64,000 nt of DNA from Dreissena polymorpha (lineage: Eukaryota > Mollusca > Bivalvia > Myida > Dreissenidae). The stretch lies in contig NC_068366.1 of assembly GCF_020536995.1 (NCBI RefSeq), forward strand, positions 16,645,522 to 16,709,521. The letters run 5' to 3'. A program made the position numbers and the translations under genes. The notes beneath the pieces were generated by a model that searched no databases, had not been told where the DNA came from, and was given only the letters and a program-made list of their open reading frames with translations. Below are positions 11,616-23,191 of the stretch, in pieces (the first letter of the stretch is position 1; each line of letters starts with the position of its first letter).

Positions 11616-12054
11616 TTGTGAGGATACACACTCCTAAAGAATTTTCTCCAATCTGCTCCAAGTTTAAATACAAAACGCCTTCATAACGACAAGAGCTCAC
11701 TGACTTTAGAAAGATTGCGACTCATTTATTTACAATTTGGAACTGTTCACAGCTCATTTTTTCATAAAATAAGGGGGACAAGGCCGCTTCACAAAAAAAC
11801 AGGAAGAAAAGCCGTGTACTGTCTTGTCCAAATATGCATTTTTTGTGAGGATACACACTCCTAAAGAATTTTCTCCAAATACAAAATGCCCTTTTAAGAC
11901 AAGAGCTCACTAACTAATTTTAGAAAGTTTGCGACTCATTTATTTACTATTTGGAACTGTTCGCAGCTCATTTTTCACAAAATGAGGGGGACAAGACCGC
12001 TTCACAAAAAAAGGAAGAGAAGCCATGTACCATCTTGTCCAAATATGCATTTTT
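11616..12054. repeat. Two-copy tandem repeat of about 220 bp
   Basis: GTGAGGATACACACTCCTAA starts both copies (about 11616 and 11839). Each continues through GACAAGAGCTCACT and GGGGGACAAG and ends TGTCCAAATATGCATTTTTT. The copies differ by scattered substitutions and one short deletion. Confidence 0.8.
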
Positions 12055-12896
12055 TGTTGTAAAATATGCAAATCAACATTTTAAAATGAGATTATACGAT
12101 TTTTATATGTGTTAAATTTTAATATATTGATACAAATATGTTATAATAACACACAATATGCAAGAAACATGATACATTTGAGACGAATTTCATAAAATAC
12201 AGCAAATACAAATTAGCGCCCCGAGACGATTGTGACGAAGATAATTCGTACATATTTTCCTATAATAACCGATGCATTCGTCTTTTTAGCAAGTGTTTGG
12301 GTGTCGTATGAACCGATATCGATGCAGGAATTTCAAATGAACCATTAAACTTAATTTAGATTCACATCCTACATTCATGATATACATGCTGGTGAATTCG
12401 ATTTCAGAATTAAATATCTGGCTTATTAAGCATTTTTGCGACACATGTTCTTCTAAACTTTTATTTTAGTTTATATTGAAATATATGTATAAGTTTTTTA
12501 CACATTTTATATTATTTAATAAATATTTGACAAGATCGTATATACCTGCTTTATGGTGCTTAATGGTTAATATTTCCCACACATATAGCTTAGTTATCAT
12601 GGTGTTGTTCATTAACAGGCACTCATCTGATAGAAGCCATTTTTCTTACATAGTTTCACTTAAATTAAAAAATGCTTGTAAAAATATACATTTGGGGCTA
12701 TAAAATTTGCAAGTTTAGCCATAAAATATGCAAGTCAATATTTCTTTGTGCCTAACTTACCAACTGTTCATCTGTTTTTAAAACCAATTTAGCTCATTTA
12801 TAATGTTATTTATTATAAAGGTTATCAAAGACAAAAACTTACTTTCATGGATACTTCAGGTTAGAATATAGTGTTTTTTTTGTTTAAATAAGTATT

Positions 12897-13468
12897 TTAA
12901 AGGGACTGTCAACCACAAATGACAAAAAAAGAAAAGTTCTAAAATACCGTATTTTTTTACAATTATTAGTTTATATTGATTAACATATCACATCCGGTAT
13001 ATTTCATTACATGAAAAAAGTTCATAATTTCAGTATATTCGGAATAAAATTTTGCGATGTGAAATCGAAAGTACATTGCGAAAAATAGGTGACATAACAA
13101 TATACACACTATAATAACGCAAGTAGATTGATCATTTTATATATATAATATATACAATTTATTACGCATGCACAGTTTGCATTTTCCTGGATTTACCATA
13201 TGACGATGATGATCAATCTACTGGCGTTATTTCTAGTTGACTGGTAGTTACCTGGTAGACATACCCAGTAAAATTGATTACCAAACATACTGAAAATATG
13301 AAAACTTAACAACTTTTGTCAAGTAATGTAATATGTCATGGACGAACCATCTTTAGAACCTCTTAATTTTTGACATGTTGTGATATTTTAATCAATATAA
13401 TCTAATAATTGTAAAAAGTATTTTACAACTTTTCTTTTCTTCGTCTTCGTGGTTGACAGTCCCTTTAA
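12897..13468. mobile_element. TTAA-flanked MITE, 572 bp including TTAA
   Basis: The left end TTAAAGGGACTGTCAACCA is mirrored by TGGTTGACAGTCCCTTTAA at the right. Inverted similarity continues inward (GAAAAGTTCTAAAATACC against GTATTTTACAACTTTTC). TTAA at both ends suggests a piggyBac-like insertion. There is no coding capacity. Confidence 0.8.
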
Positions 13469-14039
13469 GGCCGCATAAGCATCTTGTATGCTGAATTTAT
13501 TCAACGTGTACATACTACAGCTTGTCTTTAAAGTAATTGTTCTCCTTCATGTAGTCAATGATTACATACCAAGTTTCTTGCATTATTTAGGTTTGAAAAG
13601 TCATTTTTATTTAATTTTCTTGTATTTTATCGTCTACACATATAACAGGGCCTCTCAGGATGTTCTCTAGCTAAAGAAACTTCAGCGTACAGTTTATATA
13701 GTATTGACAAACCTGTAAAGTCGCGCCAGTCAAAAATCATAAAAAGCGACATTTAATGTTATGGTAGCCAGAACTAGATGTTCTCATCCATAATGGACAT
13801 CTTTTATCATCGTAGAAACGTACATTACCCCGTTAAATCCGTGTGACACCTATGCAATCACCAGCATGGCTTACGTGGCTGACATTACATAATGATAAGA
13901 ATGCTAATTATCATCGCTTTTCGTAGATTTATTGATATATTTACATATGCAACTTGCACTTATTACGCCGGATGTTGTGATCCCTTTGCACATGCGCACT
14001 TGCATATTTTACGGGTCTTCCCTATTCTACGCGGGTTAT
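13469..14039. other. No gene recognised
   Basis: Nothing coding was recognised. Short runs left of the foldback element resemble, in inverted form, the sequence right of it (TGCATATTTTACGGG against TGCATTTTACCGG), so the true inverted repeat may extend outward. Confidence 0.35.
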
Positions 14040-15506
14040 GGAGGTTTCGGTAAATGACAAGTTCGGTAAATTGATTTATATAGTAAAAGCCGTGGAGGTT
14101 TCGGTAAATTGATTTTATAGAGGAGGTATACCTACAACGAGGTGTTAATGACACCTATTATCGGCTTACAATAACATTAGGGGCATTTATTTGCAAACTG
14201 TGGATTAATTTTGATGTACATTAATTGAGTTGTTTGGCACTAATTTAATGATCTGTTTAAATGTACGGACTTGATTTTATCAAATTAGAGATGTTTGCAA
14301 AGTGTTATTATTAATTATCCAGGCTTGCAACCTATTAATATTCTAATCGATAGAGGTAAATTATATATTAAGGTCATGATCATTTTGTATTATATATATG
14401 TTTTTATACAATTAGTTGATAAAAACCTTAATTAAAGCGTATCAGTTAAAAAAAAAATAATAATGTGGCTCTTACAAGAGGTGGCCTCCACGTGGCAAAA
14501 TGTATCTAATTAGTATGTGATTACTCCCTAATTTTTTTTTAAATGACATGAAATATTCAAATATATATATTGTATCCAAGGTTTAGTTGTTGCTTATTTA
14601 TAATATATGGTAAATAAAACGGAGTACAAAGTAAATCAGTTATTATTTTTTTATTGAACCGATTTGTTTAGGCAAAAAATGATGTCAGTTATTTCGGCCG
14701 TAAAACCCATTGTTCCAATACAGAAGCCAGGTGCCTGTGTATTAATTTGATAAGATAATGATCATCACAGCAGCTTGCTATTACACAGTGTATTCATTCG
14801 GCTGGCGTTGTGTTAGATGTCATTTTTATCAGTTTTCAAGTTTTCAATTATGTGTATCTCTTCGCTTAACTCAACGTTCAATGGCACGCGCACTTAACAT
14901 AATTATAAAACATAACGCGTATCATTATATTACTTTTTATTAATTACGTACACGTATTAAATTTTATATATTGTTTTTTATTGTGTTTTTCGTCAACCAG
15001 AAAGAAAAAATAAAACATATAATAAATATAAAATTCAACATGAACTCATTTTTATTAAATCATATTTTACAAGAAACTTTTTAAAATAGCATTAAACTTA
15101 ATTGAAGAGCTTACATTGATTCCGCCATAAATCATTATTTCTTATTACTATTACATGTATGTTACTATTATGTTATTTAAATAAAAGCACCAATTTAAAA
15201 AAACAAACAACAGTATTGCGTTATTTAAATCGTAAAATTAACCAAACATTTCCTAACAGAATTCGTTTTTCAGAGGTAGCTAATTCATTTCCCTTAATTC
15301 TTTACCTTAGGCATAGCATTAATTACTCAACTCAAAATTAATCCACAGTTTGCAAATAAATGCCTCTAATGTTATTGTAATCCGATAATATGTGTCATTA
15401 ACACCTCGTTGTAGGTATACCTCCTCTATAAAATCAATTTACCGAAACCTCCACGGCTTTTACTATAGAAATCAATTTACCGAACTTGTCATTTACCGAA
15501 ACCTCC
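14040..15506. mobile_element. Foldback element with terminal inverted repeats of about 170 bp
   Basis: The left arm starts GGAGGTTTCGGTAAATGACA and the right arm ends as its reverse complement. The match runs about 170 bp, through GAGGAGGTATACCTACAACG and TTGCAAACTGTGGATTAAT. The arms themselves contain an internal repeat of the GGAGGTTTCGGTAAATTGAT motif. The roughly 1.1-kb middle is AT-rich with no significant open frame. No clear target duplication was found. Confidence 0.85.
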
Positions 15507-16158
15507 AGCACCCTTCTACGCCACACCGGTAAAATGCAGACAGGTGAGAAAACATGTCATGCTTATAACGTTCGCTTTTAGTAAAAACAGACGATCTAAG
15601 GATATAGAGTTAGTTATTGTGATGTAGTGTTGTAGTTGTTGGGAACGCCATGGGGTAAGTATGTAAAGTAAACGAATATACACAATGTGATCATTTGAAA
15701 TTTCGTATAAATGCACTTTCGATTTCATTGGTATCGGGTCCGTTCGCCCTAGTTTCACGTTCGCCCTGGGTCCGTTCGCCCTGGGTTCGTTCGCCCTATA
15801 TTATCATGTGCATATCGGGGTATGAACAGTTGATTGTTCACACATATGAGCAAGTTTGAACCTTAAGTTTTCATTAATCAATATAGTGAGCAATTAGTGA
15901 AAATAAATGGCCTTTGTTACAAACACGCTTACGAGTTAAAGAGCACCGTTTTGATTTTTCACACATGTAAGCAAGTTTGTACCTTAGATTTCATCATTAA
16001 TTAATATAATAAGCAATTAGGGAATATTACTGGCCTTTGTTACAAATACGCTTACAAGTTAAAGAGCTCTGTCTTTTATATTTCGGTAACACTTTTTTGT
16101 TTGATATGTTCGGAATAACCTAACTGTGAATTATCACAGTATATAAAATGGAGCTCAA

Positions 16159-16288
16159 ATGTCTGGTTCTATTATTTCAAAAATGGATAATGTGTTGTGC
16201 ATTTCGTGCAATTTGGAGGTACGACCAAGACAACATGCGATTACATGCGACGTTTGTGAACGGTGGTAGCATCGGCTATGTGGAACAG
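16159..16288 (+). pseudogene. MULE protein exon: Cys/His zinc-finger N-terminus
   Basis: Starts at ATG 16159 and ends at a donor (GGAACAG then GTTAGT). It encodes CISCNLEVRPRQHAITCD then VCERW, a stop, HRLCGTG. The Cys pattern (CxxC, CxxC, then H/C) resembles the treble-clef/PHD-like finger at the start of bivalve MULE proteins. The TAG at 16267-16269 sits where Gln is common (CERWQH). The phase of the exon end does not match the next recognised exon, so at least one exon is missing or lost. Confidence 0.6.
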
Positions 16289-16645
16289 GTTAGTTTAATT
16301 TAATTTGTCAATTGCATATAATAAAAACACATCGTACGTAATTTTTCTATATATTTTAATGTTCCTTGAGGATTTCATTATTTCCATCTAATGTAACTGG
16401 TAACGGGATCTTCATTTACGTACAATAAATTATTGTCTCTATCGTATTTCATTTTCAATTAGCATTAAATGCTACCATTCTTCGACTTATGCGAATTAGC
16501 GTTAAGCGCTAATATCCTTTGATCCATAATAGATGTAATTAATTAAAGAAGCTTACGTTTGCGTTCTTGATTTGGTAAACAATTTCAATTGGAATTTGCT
16601 ACTCGCCCTCTTAGCTTACTAAACTGTTTTATTATAGTACATCAA

Positions 16646-17032
16646 CAGTGCTCCAGCTAGGATTTGAAAAGGGCAGGGGGGTTTTATTGTCAAAAGGGCA
16701 CTTTCGGCGCGCAGTATTTTGTGAAAAGGGCACTTTCGACGCGCAGTATTTTGTGTTTTGTGTTCGAGCGCGCGGGTGTTACTGGAATGCTTTCTATTGC
16801 ATGTTCATTTATATGTTATAAATAATTGTATTAATCCCATTATTATTAAACCATTCAAATATAATGTCTACAATGAGGATTAAACTCATTACAATGTAAT
16901 AAGAGATTTATGAATTATCATATGCAAAAAAAAAAAATTTTTTTTTTTTTTTTTGAGGGGGGGGGGGGGCAGGGCGGAGGTTCGGGAGGGCAGGGCGCGG
17001 CGCCCTTCGATTTAGGCCTAGCTGGAGCACTG
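16646..17032. mobile_element. hAT-like MITE with 16-bp TIRs inside a MULE intron
   Basis: CAGTGCTCCAGCTAGG at the left is exactly mirrored at the right end, and ATCAA flanks both sides (16641-16645 and 17033-17037). The interior contains poly-A/poly-T and poly-G runs and a GC-rich 'GGGCAGGGCGCGGCGCCC' patch. The CAGTG start is hAT-like, but the 5-bp matching flank is shorter than the usual 8 bp. Confidence 0.8.
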
Positions 17033-17156
17033 ATCAATGTATTTTTCCATATGTTAAAGTTTGTAGCTCACATAGCACAAAAAGTATACCGATGTGGTTT
17101 TGTGAAAACTGGGCTTAATGCGTGATACGGACTGTGCAATTCCTAAGTATTTCTAA

Positions 17157-17266
17157 CGATATACAATAGTTATTCTAAACAGTATGCAATAGTTATTCTA
17201 AACAATATGCACTAGTCATTGTAAACAATATGCAATAGTTATTTAAAAGAATATGCAATAGTAATT
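17157..17266. repeat. Short tandem repeat, about 26-bp unit, 4-5 copies
   Basis: ATATGCAATAGTTATTCTAA and variants recur about every 26 bp. Confidence 0.7.
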
Positions 17267-18084
17267 ATAAAATTTTGTTAATTGAAATTAAGTAAAACTG
17301 TATTAATTATGATTAATTAAAATTATTAAATAAGTTAAAATGGAAAGTGAAATATTACAAATATGTACACAATGTAAAGTGCATCATATATTATTCTATA
17401 TATAAGCTGTATATATTAAATTTATAAATTATTTGTACAAGAATTGTATTAAGATTATGAGATTTTGAATGTAACTTCTTGCGTTGTTTATGGTTCTTTC
17501 ATTCAGCAATATATAACCACCGTCTGTCGGATTATCTAATTTCTTGTATTCTTGTCGATCCCTGCATAGGCAAATAAATTTAAAATTCATATAAGCATCA
17601 TTAAATCTCAATAAAAACATCATCAATATTCAATTTACTAAACTGATCAACTTCCAATAATTCTCGCGTGTATTGCGCGGTGTGAAGTAGCAACCGGCCT
17701 TTATTGATCGGTGTCGATTAATTAAGAGATTATAGAGATAAGGGTCTGTGTTAATTGATTGATTTAGTGTCATATTAACCTAATATAGTTAACATTGAGA
17801 ACAATTACTAAATCATATAGAAATTAGTTATGTAGAATATGATTATTAAGTTGAAACTATTATCCTAAAGAGTATACTTAATATTGATGCATGCACCATT
17901 GTAAGTTTTTGTACATGCAACATAATGTTTTGACCTATTTAAATTATTCATTAAAACATGGGACGACAATTTCAGCTTTTATTGATTTTTTCGTTTAAAT
18001 GAACTGCACAGGCTTATCTGGGACGACACTTCACACACATGCATTATTCCCATTAAAGCATTATCGTATTATGTTTTGTTATAG

Positions 18085-18264
18085 GTCAAACAGCGTATCA
18101 AGGAACAGCCTCATGCCCAGGCAATGGATATTGTGGCTGATGTCATGTCGGGCATTACTAACGATGAGCGGTTCCTGGCCCCGAAGCAGAAGCTGATGAA
18201 GCGCACTGCCAACAAGTTTCGTGCGAAGCATAGGCCATCTGAACCGACAGACTTGAATTTTGAT
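18085..18264 (+). pseudogene. MULE protein exon: pre-catalytic segment
   Basis: The acceptor TTTTGTTATAG lies before it and the donor GATGTAAGC after it. It is 180 bp, open in phase 0 (VKQRIKEQPHAQAMDIV ... ANKFRAKHRPSEPTDLNF). The ANR..K.RP.EPTDL.F signature is characteristic of the region before the DDE domain in bivalve FLYWCH/MULE transposases. The next exon should hold the first catalytic Asp, but that part is absent here. Confidence 0.75.
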
Positions 18265-18476
18265 GTAAGCAAACAAAGTTGAAACTTAAGCTGCCCAAAC
18301 AGCACAGTAAGCATAAATGTAACCGTGTTTAAACGCAACCTTGTATGTATTAGGTAGGAAGCAAAGGAACATAATTATATTAACTTCTTAATCAATGTTC
18401 TTTTAAGTATTACAATCGGTTAATGCATTAGAAAACATAAGCAGAAAATGCATGTGTGTGTTTTGTTTTGCTTCAG

Positions 18477-18674
18477 GTAGTGAAAGACCCGTTCAAGATG
18501 CCAGCTGTTAAGCATTCATGCATTCATCCACAAGAACAGGAAGCTGAAGCAGTTGCCACTTGTGTTCCGGAAAATGGAGGCCGATTATGTCGCTGTTCTG
18601 CGCGCCATCCGTGACAGGGTTCCAAACTTGTCAGTTGAAAACGTTGTCATGTATTTCCTTTAGTAAGCATAAAA
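18477..18674 (+). pseudogene. MULE transposase core remnant, partly deleted
   Basis: After the acceptor TTTTGCTTCAG the frame starts VVKDPFK, then loses coherence. A recognisable piece (ADYVAVLRAIRDRVPNLS) sits in a different frame near 18577-18630, followed by VENVVMYFL where intact relatives have a conserved Asp near that point. The WYVDGTF-type block with the first catalytic Asp is missing. These are ordinary decay marks of a DNA transposon. Confidence 0.65.
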
Positions 18675-18972
18675 GGTTGTGTATTCCACTGGGTGCAGTC
18701 TGTGTGGCGGAAAGTACAGGAGTTAGGCCTAGCCACCGCCTACCGAACCAACCAGGCCATCCACCAGTACATTCGGCAGTTGATGGCATTGCCGTTCCTG
18801 CCTGCCGGACACATAACCGAGACGTTCCACCAGCTTCAGGTCCGTGCAAACTCCGTCCAACTGACGCAGCTAGTGGACTACGTCAATCGTCAATGGATAA
18901 ACAACGCCATCTTTCGGGTTGAAGATTGGAGCGTCTTCAGGCGTTCGATTAGAACAAAAAATGATGTAGAAG
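18675..18972 (+). pseudogene. MULE transposase C-terminal core (GCxFHW block)
   Basis: Open from GCVFHWVQSVWRKVQELG through ALPFLPAGHITETFHQL to WSVFRRSIRTKNDVE, ending at donor GAAG then GTAATT. The CxFHW motif and the ALPFLP segment are signature parts of MULE transposases. The frame is intact here and joins in phase to the next exon (G|GC). Confidence 0.85.
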
Positions 18973-19090
18973 GTAATTGCAATATACAATTGATTTTAGT
19001 TTTATTTTATTATACAATTATTTTCAATTTTTCTATTGAATTCGTTAAATAACACACGCAAATCTTAAATAATGTTTGCATTGATTTCAG

Positions 19091-19338
19091 GCTGGCATCA
19101 TCGACTCAACAGCCAGACACATCATGGCGCAGTGCCCTTCTACGTGCTGGTACCAGCCCTGCACAAGGAAGCCGAGATAATGGACATCAGCGTGCAGTCT
19201 TCCGCCCTGGAGCGTGAGCAGCGTTCATCAACCGTCAACGTACGCCTGGAAGAATACTGGACCAAATGTTCAAATGGTGAAGTGTCTACATCCACCTCTT
19301 TGAAGGCTGTTTCGCACTTTAATGGACCCTCTGATTGA
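19091..19338 (+). pseudogene. MULE transposase last exon
   Basis: The acceptor TTGATTTCAG precedes it. The frame GWHHRLNSQTHHGAVPFYV ... LEEYWTKC ends in TGA at 19336-19338. GWHxRLN following DVE is the conserved end of the MULE domain. It is well preserved compared with the core. Confidence 0.85.
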
Positions 19339-19369
19339 AGTGAATGAAAAGATAAGACAGGTGTTAAGG

Positions 19370-19720
19370 GTTGAGTTCATTGTACACTGGATTTGTTTCA
19401 TGTACATATTTGTAAGATTTATATGTATGGTCTGATTAATGTAAATGTAAATGTGTTGCATAATGTGTTCATTGTATTATACTATATTCTGTATTGTTGT
19501 TCTGCTCACTGTATTTGTTTCATGTACATTTGTATTGATTAATGTAAAGGTGTAACATCAAGTTTTCATTAATTAATATAATGTAAATATGTTGCATAAT
19601 GTGTTCATTGTATTATACTATATTCTGTTTTGTTGTTCTGTTCACTGTATTTGTTTCATGTACATATTTATTGATTAATGTAAAGGTGAAACATAAAGTT
19701 TTCATTAATTAATATAATAA
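19370..19720. repeat. Tandem repeat of about 170 bp, two copies
   Basis: GTTGCATAATGTGTTCATTG, then ATACTATATTCTGT, then TGTTTCATGTACAT occur twice in the 3' part of the MULE element. Confidence 0.7.
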
Positions 19721-20447
19721 ACAATAAGAGAAAATTACTGGCATTCGACGGCTTTGTTAAAAACACGCTTACACGTTAAAGAGCGCCTTCTTGTTTTCTC
19801 ACACATGTAGGCAAGTTTGTAGCTTAAATTGTCATTTATATATTAAAATGTTATAAAGATAACAAATTTCGTTATATTTATTGCTTCCCTGCTTTGATAA
19901 TAAAATTTAGGGCGAACGGACCCAGGGCCAACAGGTTTTAGGGCGAACAGGATTTAGGGCGAACGGACCCGGATTCAATTTCATTTGACATAACATGCCT
20001 TGTCTGGTTTGAGATTGTGTACACACATATTATGAATCAATTTAATAGACTTGCTAAATAGGCTTACTTCACAAATGTTAATATTGTCCGTGAAAAATAT
20101 GAAGTGCTGCTGCTCCATCAAGTGATACTGCAGTCACAACGCAGTGACAATCAAGTGTATTTGATTTGCTAAACTTATCAAAACATAACACACATTATAC
20201 AATATAATGAATATGAATACAAGATGAAAGAAGGATCAGGGTCTGGTAAACTAAGTAATGGGTAACACAAACCGGTTCTCTGAAGTATGCGGGGTGTAAA
20301 TGATTTCTACGGACCAGAAGCATTATCGGTAATGAATCGTCTGCTTGTTTCATTATCAATAAAGAGTTATCAGTTATCGTACTGAATACATCTAGTGACA
20401 CATATGGCGCACATTCAAAAATGTACCCAAACTGATGTTTTTATGCC

Positions 20448-20640
20448 CACGGTAGGGTGGCATATAACATTTTAACTGTCTGTCTGTCCATTCGTCCGTC
20501 TGAAAACTTTAACATTGACCATAACTTTTGCAATATTGAAGATTGCTACTTGATATTTGGCATGCATGTGTATCTCATGGAGCTTCACATTTTGAGTGGT
20601 GAAAGGTCAAGGTCATCCTTCAAGGTCAAAGGTAAAAAAA
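20448..20640. repeat. Single unit of the 'TGCAGCTCCATGAG' family, inverted
   Basis: Contains GCATGTGTATCTCATGGAGC and AAGGTCAAGGTCATCCTTCA, the reverse complement of the unit at 9619-10515, preceded by GTCTGTCTGTCCATTCGTCC. Confidence 0.75.
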
Positions 20641-23191
20641 AACGCAAATCCAAGGGAAGTAACAATCATTTCGCAGGTACAGATAATTTTTACAAGGAAA
20701 GTAATATTTTTTAAAGGGATATAATAAAAAACAAAAATAAATAAACCAAAGCAGCGCAGTATGGGGTATTGTGTTTCTGACGAACACATCTCTTGTTGTT
20801 TTATGCCAATGAAAAACTGCATCAAGATCGTTGAAATTTGACACCCTTTCTTCACAATTATCTCAATAAAATCCGAATTACTGCAGATTCAACTACCGAA
20901 AATATCAATAACAATCTTTAAGCTCTACAACTATACAGTTACACTTCATTTATCTGTGTATTGTGATACTTTAGATTGAATAAAACAGTCAAAAGAATGC
21001 TAGTTATACTTGACAAATGCTTTGATAGTAATGTAGAAATCACGGTAAACAATACTTAAACATTACTGTGTTAATCAACGATCGAGTTACGGTTACTATG
21101 ATAACTATATAAAGAGTGGTATAATTGTATTATTAGTGGAACTGGAGGTAATCGTTACGCAGTTAAATTAATATTCGTGAGGTTTTATTTTAATCTAACT
21201 TTTATCCGCGGAATAGACTGTTATTTTAAACATATTATGGCAATGCTACATAGCACGGATGAATGTTCTATTGATATATTATATAAATGAAACTTAAATC
21301 AATCACGCCTTTGGTGCTAACTTTATCTTACTTTGTACTGAATACTCGATGTGTATTGACTAATCCAGGTTTTAATATTAGGTTTGTAACGTTACATGAC
21401 TTGTGTAGTTTTTAACACTTTCTGCTGATGTTAATCATTACGGCATTTCATAACTTACATGAATTAACATATTGACGTTTTCTGTTTTCGAGTGTAACTT
21501 TATGATCTCCTTATTTTAATGATTAATCCTTATGATAATGCATGTGCATGGTCATTATTCTTAAAGAATATTTAAATATTATTTTTTTTGTAAAATCATT
21601 CACATGAGAAGGACTTGTGTATTCATTTACAATATTCCATATGCATAATATTTAATACTCATCTCTAAAATAAGACCTAAGGGAATAACTCGTGATCGTG
21701 TTTTAATACAAAAATTAACATAAACGATTTGAATGACGTTGGGGTTCAGGCTATTTTGCGGCCTGAGAGGTTTTAGACCGCGTTCAGTTGAGACGAATAC
21801 GTTATTTTATTGTTTTGCGTTCTTATAAATTCGTTTAATTACACATCGTTATTTTACGATTTATCGATCATAAACAGCTTTCTTGCACCGCATTATTTGT
21901 CAACGCAACTTTGGTTTTTAACACCAAATGCGCTTTGCAGTATTTGCTGAACACCAACGCGCGTAATCTTAGGAAAACACATTTGTGTCAACCTGACTCT
22001 GGTATTTAACACCTTGGTGTGCTGATTTTGGTGTCTAATACCATAAAGTATACCATGGTATTAGTAAAATATGATTTTCATTGTCCTCTACAAGCAAAGT
22101 TCTTAAAATAAATCAGGATTACAGTAAAATATCATCTTGATCGTCCTACACCTGAGCACAAAGTGGTCAAGATGAACTATTATGATCACCCAGTTTCAGG
22201 CGACCGGCTTCGCGCGGTGTGTGGTTTGCGTTGTCAATTGTAGCTAGCAACCAATATAAAGACAACATCACATGTTTTATCTAATCTTGAAGAAACGTGG
22301 TCAGATCTTTTATCTTGACAATATCTTGAAAGAGTAAGAATCTGGTTTAAAACGTGTTAACACGTAAGTGGCCACATTTATTACTTAATATTGATATAAC
22401 TTGTTCAGAAAGTATATTTGGACAAAATCTAAGCTAAATTTTAGCTAAAAACTAGCTAACCCAATAAAATCAGGTAAACTCTCTTTGATTTTGCTAAATC
22501 GTGGTAAAACTTGGTCCGTATGTTTATGTTAACACTATTACAAAATAAATATCTCCTTATAGGTTAAAGGTACACTTAAAAGATTAAAAGTAAACATTGG
22601 TCATTAACCAGCTTTGAAATCTCATACAGTCTCCGCCATAAGGTTATAATATATTGCTGGAATTTGAAATAACTTGGCGCAAATGCAGTCATTCTTCAGG
22701 CAACACGTAATGTCAACAAATTTTTTCATTAATCAAAAGTCAAGGGTACACATAACTGTTCAAAAGATCAAATTCGACCATAACACAGCTTGTTCGAAAC
22801 GCAAATTTTATAATTCCTGACGATATTTTTAGATAACTTACCACAAATAACAACCGGTAGGAGACGTCTCTCTTACCGTCTACCTACCTCAAAGGTTAAT
22901 ACCATACTTAGAGGTCAACAGTCAAAACACAAAGGTCAATGTCATACTTAGAGGTCATCAGTCAAAACAAGCTTAATAATAGGGTAAACATGTTTATTGT
23001 TTTATTCATCAAATCAATTTGAAAATACTTTACTTTAAATAAATATCATGACTAGACTAAATGTCTCCTCACCTCAAAGTCAATGTCACATTAGAGGTCA
23101 AGTCAAAATATGCAATCAATTGCTTTCGTTTGACATACGCAAGAAAAGTGGAGGGGATGCACTTTTGCCCTTTGACATATGCCTTATCATA
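20641..23191. other. No gene recognised
   Basis: AT-rich, without splice-bounded coding stretches. A 33-bp direct repeat (AGGTCAATGTCATACTTAGA) occurs near 22895-22965 and again in part near 23080. Confidence 0.4.

Larger units (their letters stand above)
15735..19971 (+). mobile_element. Mutator-like (MULE) DNA transposon, internally decayed
   Basis: The 16-bp terminal inverted repeats are CGGGTCCGTTCGCCCT (15735-15750) and its reverse complement at 19956-19971. GTTCGCCCT is repeated four times inside the left end, and its complement recurs inside the right end. Inside, spliced pieces of a MULE-type transposase with an N-terminal Cys/His finger run on the plus strand. Subterminal direct repeats (about 15840-16070; 19560-19830) share CACGCTTAC and ACACATGTA. 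The catalytic core is largely missing, so it is non-autonomous. No convincing 9-bp target duplication was seen. Confidence 0.8.

Noticed and set aside
11308-11637. 109-codon plus-strand frame
   Set aside because: Overlaps the start of a tandem repeat and a G-run; no domain recognised.
18560-18922. 120-codon plus-strand frame overlapping the MULE C-terminal exon
   Set aside because: The true frame is the one with GCVFHW and ALPFLP; this is its shadow.
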